From Rhopalosiphum padi (taxonomy: Eukaryota > Arthropoda > Insecta > Hemiptera > Aphididae), in contig NC_083597.1 of assembly GCF_020882245.1 (NCBI RefSeq), positions 67,620,152 to 67,684,151 of the forward strand: a stretch of 64,000 nt of DNA, in the 5' to 3' direction. Made by a program: the position numbers and the translations under genes. Under the pieces are notes generated by a model. The model searched no databases, was not told where the DNA came from, and worked only from the letters and a program-made list of their open reading frames with translations. Positions 42,801 to 54,386 of this stretch are shown piece after piece; within the stretch, counting starts at the first letter, position 1, and each line of letters begins with the position of its first letter.

Positions 42801-44408
42801 TTAAAAATTATTCAACAATGATGCGGTTTTTTCAATTATTACCATATAGAACTGTATTCATACTAAACATACAAAAATAAAATTAAGATTTTGCTAATTA
42901 TGCTTAAGTTCTGTTTTAAATTTTAAGAATTACATTAAATCTGACTAAATTTCTTGATATAATATTTTAAGTTAAATTCTCGCTTAATTGTTTACTAAAA
43001 ATTTGAAAAATTAATAAAATGACCTAAAACTATTAAAAAAAGCTACATAAAAGTTTTATTTTTAATATACCTATAGGTTTTATTTGTATATCTGTCACAT
43101 GAATCAAATAAAAGAATAAAAATATAGAGAACCCCAAAAATAATGCACTTAGCATTGAAATCCGATTATTATTATTTATAGTAATTAATATTATTACATA
43201 CCAATTACATTGCGTTGAAATTGAACGACTTGAACTATAACGATAATCGATCGTAATTTATTCGTTGACGTTAAATTTATAAAATAATATATAATATTAT
43301 TATCATCATTAATAATACTATCTATAATATTTACGGGATTGATAAACAATTTCAGATAAAAACTAAATTGTGATAATATAGCATAGTCCAATTTTACAGT
43401 GACACCTGTTGAATTTAAAGAATACAATGAATTACGAATTTAATGAAACAAAATAAAATACCTAGGTATCTACCTATAATTTAAAATTATATAATATATT
43501 TATATAGTATTTTATTTTAATTGTTGTGTATTTCTAGTAAATTTATGAAATAATTGTTCAAGCCTATTCCATAAATTTATTAAAAATTAATAATTACCCA
43601 TGACCTATCTATTATTACCTATTTTTTAAACATAACTTTGTTGATAACTATTTAAGAACTTTAACTCAGCTCAATGTTTTTATTTTTTATTTTAATGATT
43701 TAAATACAAATTCAATTGTATAGTAAATGAAGATTTACTAATTATTTCCTGTGAGTACTTATTTTGAGATACCTATGTATTTAATTTATATTACCCGAGG
43801 CATAGGTACTTAAATCCGTATGTTTTTAAAGCATTGGACATCACAGTGGATCCACTCTCAAGATTAATGATCATTATTCTTGGGAGTTGAATTATTAATT
43901 AATGATACCCATGTACCATTTCCATTACTACTTACAGAAGTATTCATTGTATAGATACAAATAACTATAGGCGCACACATGTCATATTAACAAATATCAA
44001 ACTAGACATCATGAATAATGGTGTTCATTTATATAAAAAATTATGTCAATGATTAGAGCTTAAAAATAAATATAAAAAGAGCATACAGGATTGATGTAGT
44101 AAATTATCTATGTTAATGGTCTTGTACCTACCTAACAAAAATACAATAATAACAAATGAATGACAACTATTATTTATTTTTATTATTTATTATTGAAAAT
44201 TGGAAATTGAAAAGTCAGGTGTATTATTGTTATATTTAAAATTGTAAGAATTAAATGAGTATAATAACTGTTTCTCTCAATCCATTTATCATAAGATAAT
44301 TATACTGTATTTGTCTTACATATTTGTGTATTTATAATTATTATTATAGCCAATATCATACCTATCTAATACTTAAAATTATTCAAATTTTTTTAGCCCC
44401 GAAAGAAA

Positions 44409-47400
44409 ATGACAGTCGTCCTTGAACAAGGTACATTACAAGGACTACACTACAAAACACGATTATCAAACAAACCATATGTCAGTTTTCTAGGCATACC
44501 CTATGCTTTACCGCCAATTAAAGACTTGCGATTCAAGGTGAGCCTTTTTAATAGTATATAATTTCAACAATGTATCAAATTTATAAATTACCTACTTCTA
44601 TCTAAAACGATAGTATTTCAAAAATATTATGAACATATAATGAAGTATATCTCATTCCAAAATCGATAGATAGAGATTTTATTGTCAGTTCATTGAAACT
44701 GACACATAACAATGTATTGAATTTAATTTCATTAATGTAACAATTTAAATAATTTACCAAATTTGCTTTTTTAATTTTGTTTTAGCCTCCTGTCAAACAT
44801 CCAGGATGGTCTGGTATTTATAAAGCATTTTCATGTGGTAAAGTATGTATGCAGTTTGATGTTTTTATGACCAAAAAAATTGTTGGAAGTGAAGATTGTT
44901 TGTATCTAAACATATTTGTACCACAGGTTGTAAAAGCATTTTGTTATATTCTATAGATTATTGGGTTAATAATTGATTCATTATAATTTATCAGGAAGAA
45001 GTGGTTGAAAAAAAAGCTGTTATGGTATTCGTACACGGAGGTGCATTTAATTATGGATCTGGATCGTTAGATTTTTACTCTCCTGATTATTTGCTTGATG
45101 AAAATGTAATTGTTGTAACAATCAACTATCGTTTAAATGTCCTAGGTAAATATGTATAAAATAATAAATAGTATTATTTTATAACTGTTATTATAGAATA
45201 AATATTTCAATTTATATAGATATTTAACAAGTTCTGGAAAAAATTGAACACAGGTTTTGTTCTTAGGATTTCTAAACTTTGGAATTGATGAATGTCCTGG
45301 TAATATGGGCTTGAAAGATCAACTTTTCGCATTTAAATGGATAAAAGCCAACATAGCAGCATTTGGAGGTGATACCAACAATATTACCATTTTTGGAGAA
45401 AGTGCAGGATCTGCTTCTGTTCATTGTCATTTACTTTCTCCACTATCCACAGGTTAGTTTTTAATTTATTAACTTTACTGTACTGCTGTATACCATATTT
45501 CAATGAACAGTAGTCTATAAACCAGAATAAAATTCAAACACATTTTTTGGCTTTTAGATGTTATATTTATTATAAAAATTAAGCATATAATTTGTTTAAC
45601 TTACCTTAAAAATTTAATAGAAATTATTAGTGATTATTATTTGAAACTAAATTAAGATTCCATTTTTTTTTTATTAACCCAAATAACTAAAGCAAAAAAA
45701 AAAGTATAATGTCCATTCACTTTAACATATCAGAATCTCATGGGAACCTTAAGTACCTATTTAAGAAAATAATTTATGACTTTTTAAAATCAAATTATAT
45801 GTGAGATAATGTATTAATTGTGATATAAATTCTTAAGTCTTAAATGATGATTTATCATTTTAAAATTTAATAATCATTTGTTTGAATTTGGAGTATGTAA
45901 TGAAACAAATATAAAGTATTTTTGATATTATTAAATTTTAATTGAATGTATATTATTTTAATGATCATAAAATGTAATTATACATTATATATAATATATA
46001 TATTATATAATATAATTAATATAAACTAGAATTGAAACAAAAAATAAGTTTTTTTATTTTTTTATTCAATTTATATTTTTCTTTTTAAAACCAATAATAA
46101 ATAAAATATTTTTGATTGATATCTTACAAAACCATTTTAAATTCTGTGCAAATACATTTAATAGTACTGAATTGAAATCACTATAATAATAATGAATAAT
46201 GATAATTAGATATTAAATATTTTTTTATTATTTTTATTTTAGGATCATTTGACAAAGCTATAATGCAAAGTGGATGTATTTTTAATCCATGGGCTTTTAA
46301 TGAAAGACACAAGGAAGTAGCCTTTAAGTTGGCTGAAAAATTGGGATGCCAAAAAGATGATCCTAAAGAAATAGTAAAATATTTACTAAATATTCCAGCA
46401 ATCGATTTAGTTAAATGTACAACATTAAAGTTCAAAATTGAAGTAAATATGATGTATAAAATATTATCTAATAATCTATAATACTTTAATCATGTAAAAA
46501 TAAAATTATGAAAGGAGGATATACATTGTTTAGTTTACCTTATTGGTTTTTATACCTCTCAATTCAATACTTTGATAATGAAAACTGAATAAAACTGCCA
46601 AAGATTACTAAATTAAAAAGTCTGACCAGAATAGAGTCTTTTTTCAATTTTATAAATAATTTATAATAATTTTATTTTAAATTTTATATCTTTACAAAAT
46701 GTCAAAGTCAAATATTATTGATAAACATATTTATTTATTTATTTTAATAATTGTTTTGATTTATTTTATTTTAAAAGGGCCAAAGAGATTTGCTAAATTT
46801 CCAGTTTGTTCCAACTGTGGAAAGTGAAGCCGTAAGTGAAAGACTTTTACCTGCTCATCCAGATATTTTAATCAAATCGGCATCTCCAGTACCTTTAATT
46901 GCTGGAGTTAACAATATGGAAGGAATGATAGTGTTTGGAGGCAAATTATTTTTTAATTATATTATCAAATCAATGGCCATATATTTTTAAATCAACAAAA
47001 TTGATGAATACACGTAATTTTGGTTAAATTTTATTTTAATATTAAGTCAATAAATATTTTTACATTTTATTTCATAAACTATCACTAAACATTTAATTAA
47101 TCAATAGAGAGATAATAGTCCCTTAAACATGAAGTAGTGGCTCCTAATTGGCAGATTAATTTTTTAGTGAACCATTAGAGTAGTCAATTTTTTTGTGCAA
47201 CTTGGCATTAAACAGTTAATATTCTAGGTCTCTGGGAGAATATGCTGTTCTTTCAATTAAGTAAAATTTGTTTATTCATCAAAATAGGTGTATATATGTA
47301 TATCTCCTAAATTATATATATTTTAGAAAACAAATATAAATATTACATACCATTAGTTTTCTTTAAATATTGTAATAACTCATACAAGGAAGAGGATTAA

Positions 47401-48550
47401 AATATAGAAAATGATTACTGTTACTATTTCTTTTTTTGTTTTAAATTTAATTTAATGTTATATATATTTTTATTATGGCCATTTAAATAAAAATGTAAAC
47501 TTTTATTGAACATAATTAATAATTATTAAATTGTTGTTTTTAGAACACAAATTGGGAAAGTTATTTGATTATCACAAATTAGAAGAGATTAGTAAATTAT
47601 TTGAAAATTATTATAGTGAAGAAGTCATTAAAAAAGTAAAGAACTTTTATTTCAATGAACATGAGCAATCTAGTGATATTACTAAATTGGAAAATACATG
47701 TCGTGTAAGTACGCTTTACTTTTATTTTATTATTTTACATTGGAATACCTCAATACCTGTTTTATCATTTATAAACCTAGGTTTGTGGAATAGATTCCAT
47801 GTGATATTTGTATGTTATATAAACTAATGGAATTAATTTTTCATTTTTTCCAGTTGTTTAGTGATGTATTTTTTACTAAAGACTTTTATCGTGGCTTTAA
47901 TGATTTACTTAAAAAAGATAGAGCGCCAATTTACAATTATGAATTCAAATTTGATGGCGAACTCAATGCTTGCAAAAAACTCCTATTTGCTACAAGGCCA
48001 ATATTTCATTCAATGAAAGGTATCATTTATTTATTTAATTATTGATTCTTAACTAGACGAATTTATCAACTAGGTTGATATAATTATAAAATTCATAGGT
48101 GCATGTCACGCAGACGAATTAAATTATTTGTTTTACGGACAATTATTTGGATTTTTGCCCAAAGCTAATACACCGGAATATAGAATGTGCAAAACAATGA
48201 GTAAGCTGTGGTGCAATTTTGCAAAAACAGGGTATGTCAAATAAATGAACTATGTCATCACATAAGTTATTTAAACCTGCTTAGATACTAGATATAAAAT
48301 ATATAAATATTGTTTGTTTTAATTGGCAAGTGGCAATGTTTTATAAACAAGTTTAATTTGTTTTAATTTTAGAAATCCAAATTCAGAACCAAATTCAAAC
48401 GTTGTATGGAATAATTTAAGTGTGGGCGATCCCAAATATTTATCAATAGATGGCGATAATACGCAGATGGTCGATGGTGTAATAAATACTTCCAGTGTAC
48501 AATTTTGGGAAAACATATTTGAAATAATTCGATTGAAACAAAAATTGTAA
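44409..48550 (+). CDS. Carboxylesterase (type-B, alpha/beta hydrolase)
   Basis: The ten exons are 44409-44537, 44786-44926, 44995-45145, 45267-45452, 46243-46442, 46778-46940, 47544-47704, 47854-48019, 48099-48231 and 48373-48550. They join in frame to 535 aa, the usual length of the family. Motifs are SFLGIPYA (about residues 26-33), SEDCLYLNIFVP, the oxyanion loop HGGA (104-107), the nucleophile elbow GESAG with Ser186, acid Glu317 in NMEG, and His436 in GACHADE, so the triad is complete. It should hydrolyse carboxylic esters; insect relatives act in xenobiotic, hormone or lipid ester turnover, and the substrate cannot be read from sequence. With the ATG at 44409 there is no signal peptide, suggesting an intracellular enzyme. 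An acceptor at 44396/44397 lies 12 nt upstream, so a 5' exon must exist. All introns are GT-AG except intron 6, which is GC-AG. The gene converges on PRPF39. Confidence 0.92.
46941..47543 (+). other. GC-AG intron (intron 6 of the esterase)
   Basis: The exon ends ..tttggag and the intron begins gcaaat, an AG/GCAA donor as in GC-AG introns. It ends in gttgtttttag. Splicing here joins G and aa into a Glu codon and restores the frame into the next exon (GMIVFGEHKLG). No GT donor nearby gives the right frame. Confidence 0.8.
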
Positions 48551-48577
48551 TTTTTTATACTTTATTATGAACATGTG

Positions 48578-48583
48578 ATTAAA
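48578..48583 (+). terminator. Candidate poly(A) signal of the esterase
   Basis: An ATTAAA hexamer lies 28 nt after the esterase stop codon. Confidence 0.4.
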
Positions 48584-48673
48584 GATAAACGTACTTACAA
48601 TTATCTTACAAAAATGTTGTTCTTAACAACAAAAAAAACATATTATACATGGTTTTCTTTTTTAAGTTTACTT

Positions 48674-48679
48674 TTTATT
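48674..48679 (-). terminator. Candidate poly(A) signal of PRPF39
   Basis: AATAAA on the minus strand, about 130 nt beyond the PRPF39 stop codon. It lies between the two convergent stop codons, so the 3' UTRs of the two genes may overlap. Confidence 0.4.
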
Positions 48680-48808
48680 ATTCTGACTTAATTGTTTATA
48701 TTGTTGATGTATTTTTTTGTATATACTATATATATATATATATTCTATTTATACATAAAATAATTGTTAACGCGTAATTTATACTTAATTAATATTTACT
48801 ATATACAA

Positions 48809-51337
48809 TTAATATCCTCCACTTCCACCACTTCCTGTGCCACTATAATTGTACGATCCCCATGTCTGATTGTAGTTTGTTGCTTGTGGATAGCTCCAAT
48901 TTTGATACTGATATGAATAATCTTGTCCAGTAGGGGCATATTGTTGATAAGCTGCTTGATTGTATCCAGTAGCGTATTGTTGTGGGTAATATCCGGTGGT
49001 ATTGTACGGCTGATAGTTGGTGGTCGCTGTCTGAGAATTTGAAGATGCTGCAATATCTTGTGCCTGTTTCACTTTCATTTCTTTTTCAATTCTAGATTTT
49101 TCTTCTTCAACCGCAGCCAATGCTTTTTTCTTCTCTTTAGCAAGCAACTCTGTATAACTCTTAAACTCATTGGTGGCTTTACGCAATGATATATAATCAC
49201 AAGTATAATCCTCAATAAATTCCAATTTACGTTGAGAAAACAATATTTTCTGCTCTAAATTTACACTGCTCATCGATAATATTTCATCAAATATTTGAAT
49301 AACTGATTTTTCGTTTAATGGCTTTACACTCATTTTAAGTTCAATGAGTTGTAACAATAGTCTAGCATTATCTTGCATATTGTCTTTGTCTTTATTAATG
49401 ATTTCTGCGATCAATTCGATGGCCTTGTCGATTTTACTTGCACACTTCCAAAGGAAACGTGCATATTTTATGGCAATATTAGAGGTAAGAAACTTTGTAT
49501 GAGAAGTATTTATATAATGTTCATACAGTTCACATACTTTATCAAATTGGTCTCTTCGTTTCTCCAAATTAATGCGCCTGTAAATAATTTGCAACATATG
49601 TGGAACGGTATCATCAAGATTTTTCAGAATTTCAGCAGCTTTGTCTAAGTTGCCTTTACTCTCTTCAAAAGCTGACCATTTCAAATGCAATTCTGGAGAC
49701 TTGCGATGGTGAACCAAACAGGCGCGTAAGTATAAGCTTTTTAATAAATCGCTTACATCAAAATCTAATGATTCTAAATAGTCCAAATAACTTAACCAAA
49801 AATCTTCATACAAAGCACATGGTATTAGACATCTTTCATACAAAACAACAATACGTTGATGGTCCCCGGCTTCCTTTTCCAATAAAATATAATTTTTCCA
49901 ATTTTCTATCTGGCATTTTTCTAAAGGTTTCACATGGAAATAAGGTCTCTTGATACCTTCTTCGAATGCTTGGCGCTTAGCTATTTCTTTAGCTGTTTCC
50001 TTATTAATTTTTTGTTTTGATTCAATAATAGTTTCTTTTAATAATGCTAATTCTTTTTCTGACACATCAGATAAAAAAGTGTTTTCTTCTTCTCCTGGTG
50101 GTGCAGAATCGTCAGCCAACAGTTCTCCATTTCCACTCAACCTAATTCTTTCAGCTACTTGCTGTCTTAATTCGAGATATTCCTTAGCATTTAAAATCTT
50201 ATCAGGTGCATTCTTGTTCACAAATTCTTTAAAATTTTCAAAATGTTGCAAATAGCCTAATGTTTGTGTAGCAAGAAGACGATTGTATATGTTGAAAGCA
50301 TTAATTAACTTATTCTGTTCAATTTCCCACTTAATATAATGGTCCCATAACCGATCTGAGCGATACTCAAGTCCACACATTTCCAAGCCTTTCTCAAACT
50401 TGCTACGTATAAGATCCACATCATCAGCATGCTGTGTTTTTAGGTATGTCATGTAATGAATCCATAAATCAACACTGAGTGGTATGGCATTCAAGCCACG
50501 TTGAAAGACTACTTCACATTCCTCTTTGTTGTTATTTCTTTTTTCAAAATCAGCAAATTTTCTCCAATAGCCGTAACAATACGGGTACAGTTCCAAGAAT
50601 TTATCATATGCTTCTCTCGCATTCTCAGCAATATTTTCTTGATCAACATATTGTAGCAGATAAGTCCATCCAGCAAAATCTGATGGGTCATCTTTAACAG
50701 CTTGCCAAAACTTATCAAGTTCAGTAATTGGTTTTACTTCTTCAGTTTTGACTTTTTTTGCGGGCTGAGATTCATTATCATCTTCTTTTTCCTCAGGAAT
50801 TTGACACCTTTTTATTTTAGATGTGCCATTTTCACTAGGCAGCTCTTCATCAGATACTATTTCAGTTTGATCAGCTAAAGTGGTTGGTGGTAATTCATCT
50901 TCAGACACAGCTTCAGTGTCAACAGGCATATTGTCAACTGGCATTTCATCTTCTGATATCACCTCTGTTTCGGGTTCTTTGGGCTCCTCTTTAAGTGTCA
51001 TAATTGTTTGTGTATCATTAATATCATATTTAACTATAGTTTTGTCAATTTCACTAGTTTCATCTAAAGTTTCATCTTTATCACAAATATCATCAGTAAT
51101 ATCTATAATTTCAGTCTTGGGCAAGATAATCTGACAATCGTCTGAGTCTTTATTATTATCAAATCCATCACTTGACTTTTGTAATTTATTACTAATCATT
51201 TTAATAGACATTGTCGGAGGAGCAGTTATTATAACCTTTGGTGGTTCAGTATCATCTAACTCTGGAACACTATCATTCACTTTACCATTTTCTTTAGATT
51301 TTTCATTTTTTAACAATGTTTCATCATGATCAGCCAT
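48809..51337 (-). CDS. PRPF39: Pre-mRNA-processing factor 39 (PRPF39)
   Basis: One uninterrupted frame of 842 aa. Residues 1 to about 200 are acidic and Ser/Thr/Glu-rich, with repeated (V/I)SEDE(L/M)P motifs. From about residue 205 onward run half-a-TPR (HAT) repeats, recognisable by DKFWQAVKDDPSDFAGW, YWRKFADFEKR and VDLWIHYMTYL. After a Lys/Glu-rich helical stretch, the last 80 residues are rich in Tyr, Gln, Gly and Asn. PRPF39 is a U1 snRNP-associated factor that helps U1 bind 5' splice sites and affects alternative splicing in the nucleus. A minus-strand acceptor (tttttcag, plus 51351-51358) lies 13 nt ahead of the ATG, indicating a 5' UTR intron. Open frames on the plus strand over this region are antisense shadows. 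Confidence 0.95.
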   Translation of the reverse strand: MADHDETLLKNEKSKENGKVNDSVPELDDTEPPKVIITAPPTMSIKMISNKLQKSSDGFDNNKDSDDCQIILPKTEIIDITDDICDKDETLDETSEIDKTIVKYDINDTQTIMTLKEEPKEPETEVISEDEMPVDNMPVDTEAVSEDELPPTTLADQTEIVSDEELPSENGTSKIKRCQIPEEKEDDNESQPAKKVKTEEVKPITELDKFWQAVKDDPSDFAGWTYLLQYVDQENIAENAREAYDKFLELYPYCYGYWRKFADFEKRNNNKEECEVVFQRGLNAIPLSVDLWIHYMTYLKTQHADDVDLIRSKFEKGLEMCGLEYRSDRLWDHYIKWEIEQNKLINAFNIYNRLLATQTLGYLQHFENFKEFVNKNAPDKILNAKEYLELRQQVAERIRLSGNGELLADDSAPPGEEENTFLSDVSEKELALLKETIIESKQKINKETAKEIAKRQAFEEGIKRPYFHVKPLEKCQIENWKNYILLEKEAGDHQRIVVLYERCLIPCALYEDFWLSYLDYLESLDFDVSDLLKSLYLRACLVHHRKSPELHLKWSAFEESKGNLDKAAEILKNLDDTVPHMLQIIYRRINLEKRRDQFDKVCELYEHYINTSHTKFLTSNIAIKYARFLWKCASKIDKAIELIAEIINKDKDNMQDNARLLLQLIELKMSVKPLNEKSVIQIFDEILSMSSVNLEQKILFSQRKLEFIEDYTCDYISLRKATNEFKSYTELLAKEKKKALAAVEEEKSRIEKEMKVKQAQDIAASSNSQTATTNYQPYNTTGYYPQQYATGYNQAAYQQYAPTGQDYSYQYQNWSYPQATNYNQTWGSYNYSGTGSGGSGGY

Positions 51338-51350
51338 GGCTCAAAATATT

Positions 51351-51814
51351 CTGAAAAATCATAAAAAATGTAAGTGATTTTAATTATATATTATTTAATA
51401 GTATACAGTACTATACTACATATATTCTAAATATTAAAAAATAGGTAAAGTTAATTAATATAATTGTATAAGCATTAAACTTTCAATAAGTATCTGAACT
51501 GTAATTATTAAATTATTTTAAGAAATTGAAATTAATTTTAAACATGTACATATACAAGTACACCATCAGTACATAAGTACTTTATAGAAAAATTAAATAT
51601 AAAATGAAACAATGCTAAGATAGATAATATTCTCAATTGCAAGATATCAATAGTTTTAATAAAAATAATTTTAATATCATGCAGATGTTCTCTCAATCAT
51701 TATTGATTAAATTTTCTACAGACATTTAAAAAATGTTACTGTTTGATGCAATGATATCTTTGTATAATTTATTTTTATAAGTACAAAAAAGTAAATTTAT
51801 AATTAAGTAGTTAC
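51351..51814 (-). other. 5' UTR intron of PRPF39
   Basis: On the minus strand a donor (cattagag/gtaactac, exon base 51815) and an acceptor (gatttttcag/aatatt, exon base 51350) bracket 464 nt that carry no coding frame. The first, non-coding exon would lie at about 51815-52080, where composition rises (for example acggactacggtctgtcgtc near 52030). Confidence 0.6.
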
Positions 51815-52090
51815 CTCTAATGTTGGTTTAAAAAAAATAAATCTAATTCGTTCTCATTATAACGCGAGCATCCACCGAATCAATACGATAAGATTGTGTT
51901 TGAATAAAAAACGTTAGATATTGTTCTTCAGATTTCTGGTTACGACACGAATTAAGAAAAGTAAATATTTAAATATATAAATATCTTAAATCGAACACAA
52001 AACTAACAGAACAAACTATTATAGAGAACGGACTACGGTCTGTCGTCTATAGAAATTAAAAGAGGACGCCGAGAATTGAAAATATTATTA
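51815..52090 (-). promoter_or_regulatory. Probable first non-coding exon and promoter of PRPF39
   Basis: GC-richer than its surroundings, directly upstream of the inferred 5' UTR intron donor. The transcription start is not defined; no TATA box stands out. Confidence 0.4.
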
Positions 52091-53900
52091 ATTATGAACG
52101 ATATCATTATCAGCAGTTATCAGTAAAATATTATGTTTACCCATAGATCTTATCAATTATTATTATTATGACATTTTGTCACTACGACATCAGTTCCAAC
52201 TATTTTTTAAATTTTGAATTAAAATTAACTTTTTAACTTTTTTTTATAATCATACAATGATAAAATTATTGCACTTTGCAATCTACTTCCTAAATATTAT
52301 ATCATGTATACATAAATTAATAATTATACGTTATAAATATACTAATTAATAAATATAGAATAGGTAATTATAATACGGTAGCAAATAACTACTTCAAGAT
52401 TCAAGTATTTACTCGTCCTATTTTGCATACATAATCCTATAATTTACTATTTACACAATTGTATTTATATTCTGAATTGTTTAAAGTAAATAAATTCTTA
52501 ACATTATAATCATTGGAGCAATGGAGCTAGATTGCTAGACACAAGTATACAGTACTGTTGTTTGCTGTAGACGGATGAGAGAGGGTGCTAAAGTAGAGTG
52601 ATCCTACACCCTATAAACATTATCATTCATTACCAAAATTTTAAGAATTTAAAAATTAATAATTAATATTTAAAAATAATTATTATTTTTGAATTTCTTT
52701 TTAGTCAAGTTAAAATTATTTTTATTGTTTTTATATTTAAATATGATCATGTAGTAGTAGTAGTAGTAGTAGTAGTAGTACGTACCCTAATATATAGTAG
52801 TCTTTATTTCCTATATATAGGATATAATATTATGTAAGTTCGCGCTGATTTTTAAATTATAATTTTAGATAGGTACCTACTAGCTAGTATGTCCTATATA
52901 CTAATATAAAAATACTAACTAGGTCTAGGTGTCTGGGCCAATAAATATATAATGTAATTTTTTTTATTTTTAAGAATTATTGAACTTTTCCAATGGGACT
53001 GCCGTAGAACCATAGAAACAACGCTACGCGATGATGCCGATGATGGTTAGTATTTTTCCTCCATGGTCATGCAAACATTTGTATATATTGTAATTGTATT
53101 ATTAAATTGTGTAGGTACTAGGTGCCTAGGTATTAAAATACCTATCTATAGTCTTGTTAAGTACTTTACTACTTTAGTAAATATAATTAGGACTTCAGGT
53201 ATATATTATGTATAAATGTAGAATAATTAATAAATTATTTAAAATAGGCACCAACAATAAGATACTTTTTGCATTTAGAAAATATTTTAAATACTGCGTT
53301 GAACAGGTTATTTGTATTTTTATTTTAAATTCTTTAAAAATTTAAAAGAATTATTTAGCACTTCTGTCTTACAAGTTATTGTCTATATTATTTTATTTAT
53401 AAGTAAAATTAAATAATTAAACATTTATTTTAATATTAATTTATTTTATATTTAATTAACCGTTTAAATTGTTTGATTAAAATCGAAGTATTTCAAAATT
53501 AAAATCACGCAAATATTTATTTTTTAATATAAAATGAAGTATTAGAACCTAATTCAAAGTACTAATGATACTTATAAGTGATATTACAATTTTAAATTAA
53601 CCTTGTGACTAATTACAAAATTAATTTTCTTATTGACTTGAACAGTTATAATACGTCAAATAAAAAAATGATTTTAAATAATTTTTGAATGGATGCGTTT
53701 GTATTTTTTATCTATATTTAAATACAATTTTAAATTAATATTTTACAAAATTGGTATCACACGCGCGATTTATGGATTATACTTATAAACCTACATAGTT
53801 ACATAATATTATATGTGTATCTATAGACTGAGTACTTAACTACATACTATGTAAAGAAACTAATGAAAATAATATAAATAACAATAAATATTAAACAATT
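52090..53900. other. Intergenic, no gene seen
   Basis: AT-rich sequence between the PRPF39 first exon and the MITE near SGT1. Apart from a (TAG)n run, nothing recognisable on either strand. Confidence 0.6.
52751..52780. repeat. (TAG)n microsatellite
   Basis: About ten perfect TAG/GTA units. Confidence 0.95.
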
Positions 53901-53909
53901 ATGGTAATT

Positions 53910-54199
53910 CAATGGTGTGGTTACCGTAGGGCCAACAGAGGCAGTTGCCTCAGGGAGCAAATAACAAATAAAATAATATTGGTTTTGTGTAATTGTAAAT
54001 TTATGTTTATTTAATTTGGAACAAAATCTTTAATGTGATATAAGTGTGATTGGGTTAATCTTATAAAAAAAAAAAACATAAATTTGGTCACGGCAAAATT
54101 TTAATGAAAAAGGTCGAAGAATCGAATTTATATTAGGTAAGTAGCTAGGGCGAAAATACATTTTGCCTCGGGGCGCTGACGAGGGTAGTTACGCTATTG
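53910..54199. mobile_element. Short hAT-like non-autonomous transposon (MITE), 290 bp
   Basis: The left end caatggtgtggttacc and the complement of the right end, caatagcgtaactacc, agree at most positions. Both are followed inward by GC-rich sequence containing a tgcctcaggg/tgcctcgggg motif. The flanks are tggtaatt (53902-53909) and tagtaatt (54200-54207), a probable 8-bp target-site duplication with one change, as expected for hAT. No transposase is encoded. Confidence 0.6.
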
Positions 54200-54373
54200 T
54201 AGTAATTATACATTACTACGTTTAGTACATTACTACATTTTACCAGTTTACCACGACCACACTCACACAGTCCCCAAAACATGTGGTTCAAAGTCTTAGT
54301 ATACATATGTTCAAACTTGTTATCACGGCGACTCTAGCTGTTATCTCGCATAATATTGTTTATATTCGTTGTG

Positions 54374-54386
54374 TTCTAGAAGATTC
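54374..54386 (+). promoter_or_regulatory. Heat-shock element consensus upstream of SGT1
   Basis: The sequence ttctagaagattc is a perfect run of three alternating nGAAn units (TTC-nn-GAA-nn-TTC), the HSF binding consensus. A further TTC...GAA pair with wrong spacing follows at 54391-54399. It lies about 1.1 kb ahead of the SGT1 ATG, in a patch less AT-rich than its surroundings that could be the SGT1 promoter. SGT1 is an HSP90 co-chaperone, so heat-shock control would be sensible, but the match could be chance. Confidence 0.4.

Larger units (their letters stand above)
35446..44396. other. Gene-poor stretch, possible long first intron of the esterase
   Basis: No recognisable protein-coding exon was found. 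It contains the foldback element at 37107-37488, one small exon-like island at 38601-38657, copies of the AT-rich dispersed repeat near 39440-39860, and GC-richer transposon-like scraps around 37770 (a C8 run) and 41650-41690. The minus-strand frame at 35839-36045 has no recognisable match. Confidence 0.5.

Noticed and set aside
49373..51134. Several plus-strand frames of 70-117 aa inside PRPF39
   Set aside because: They are antisense to a well-supported 842-aa protein and show no independent protein signature.
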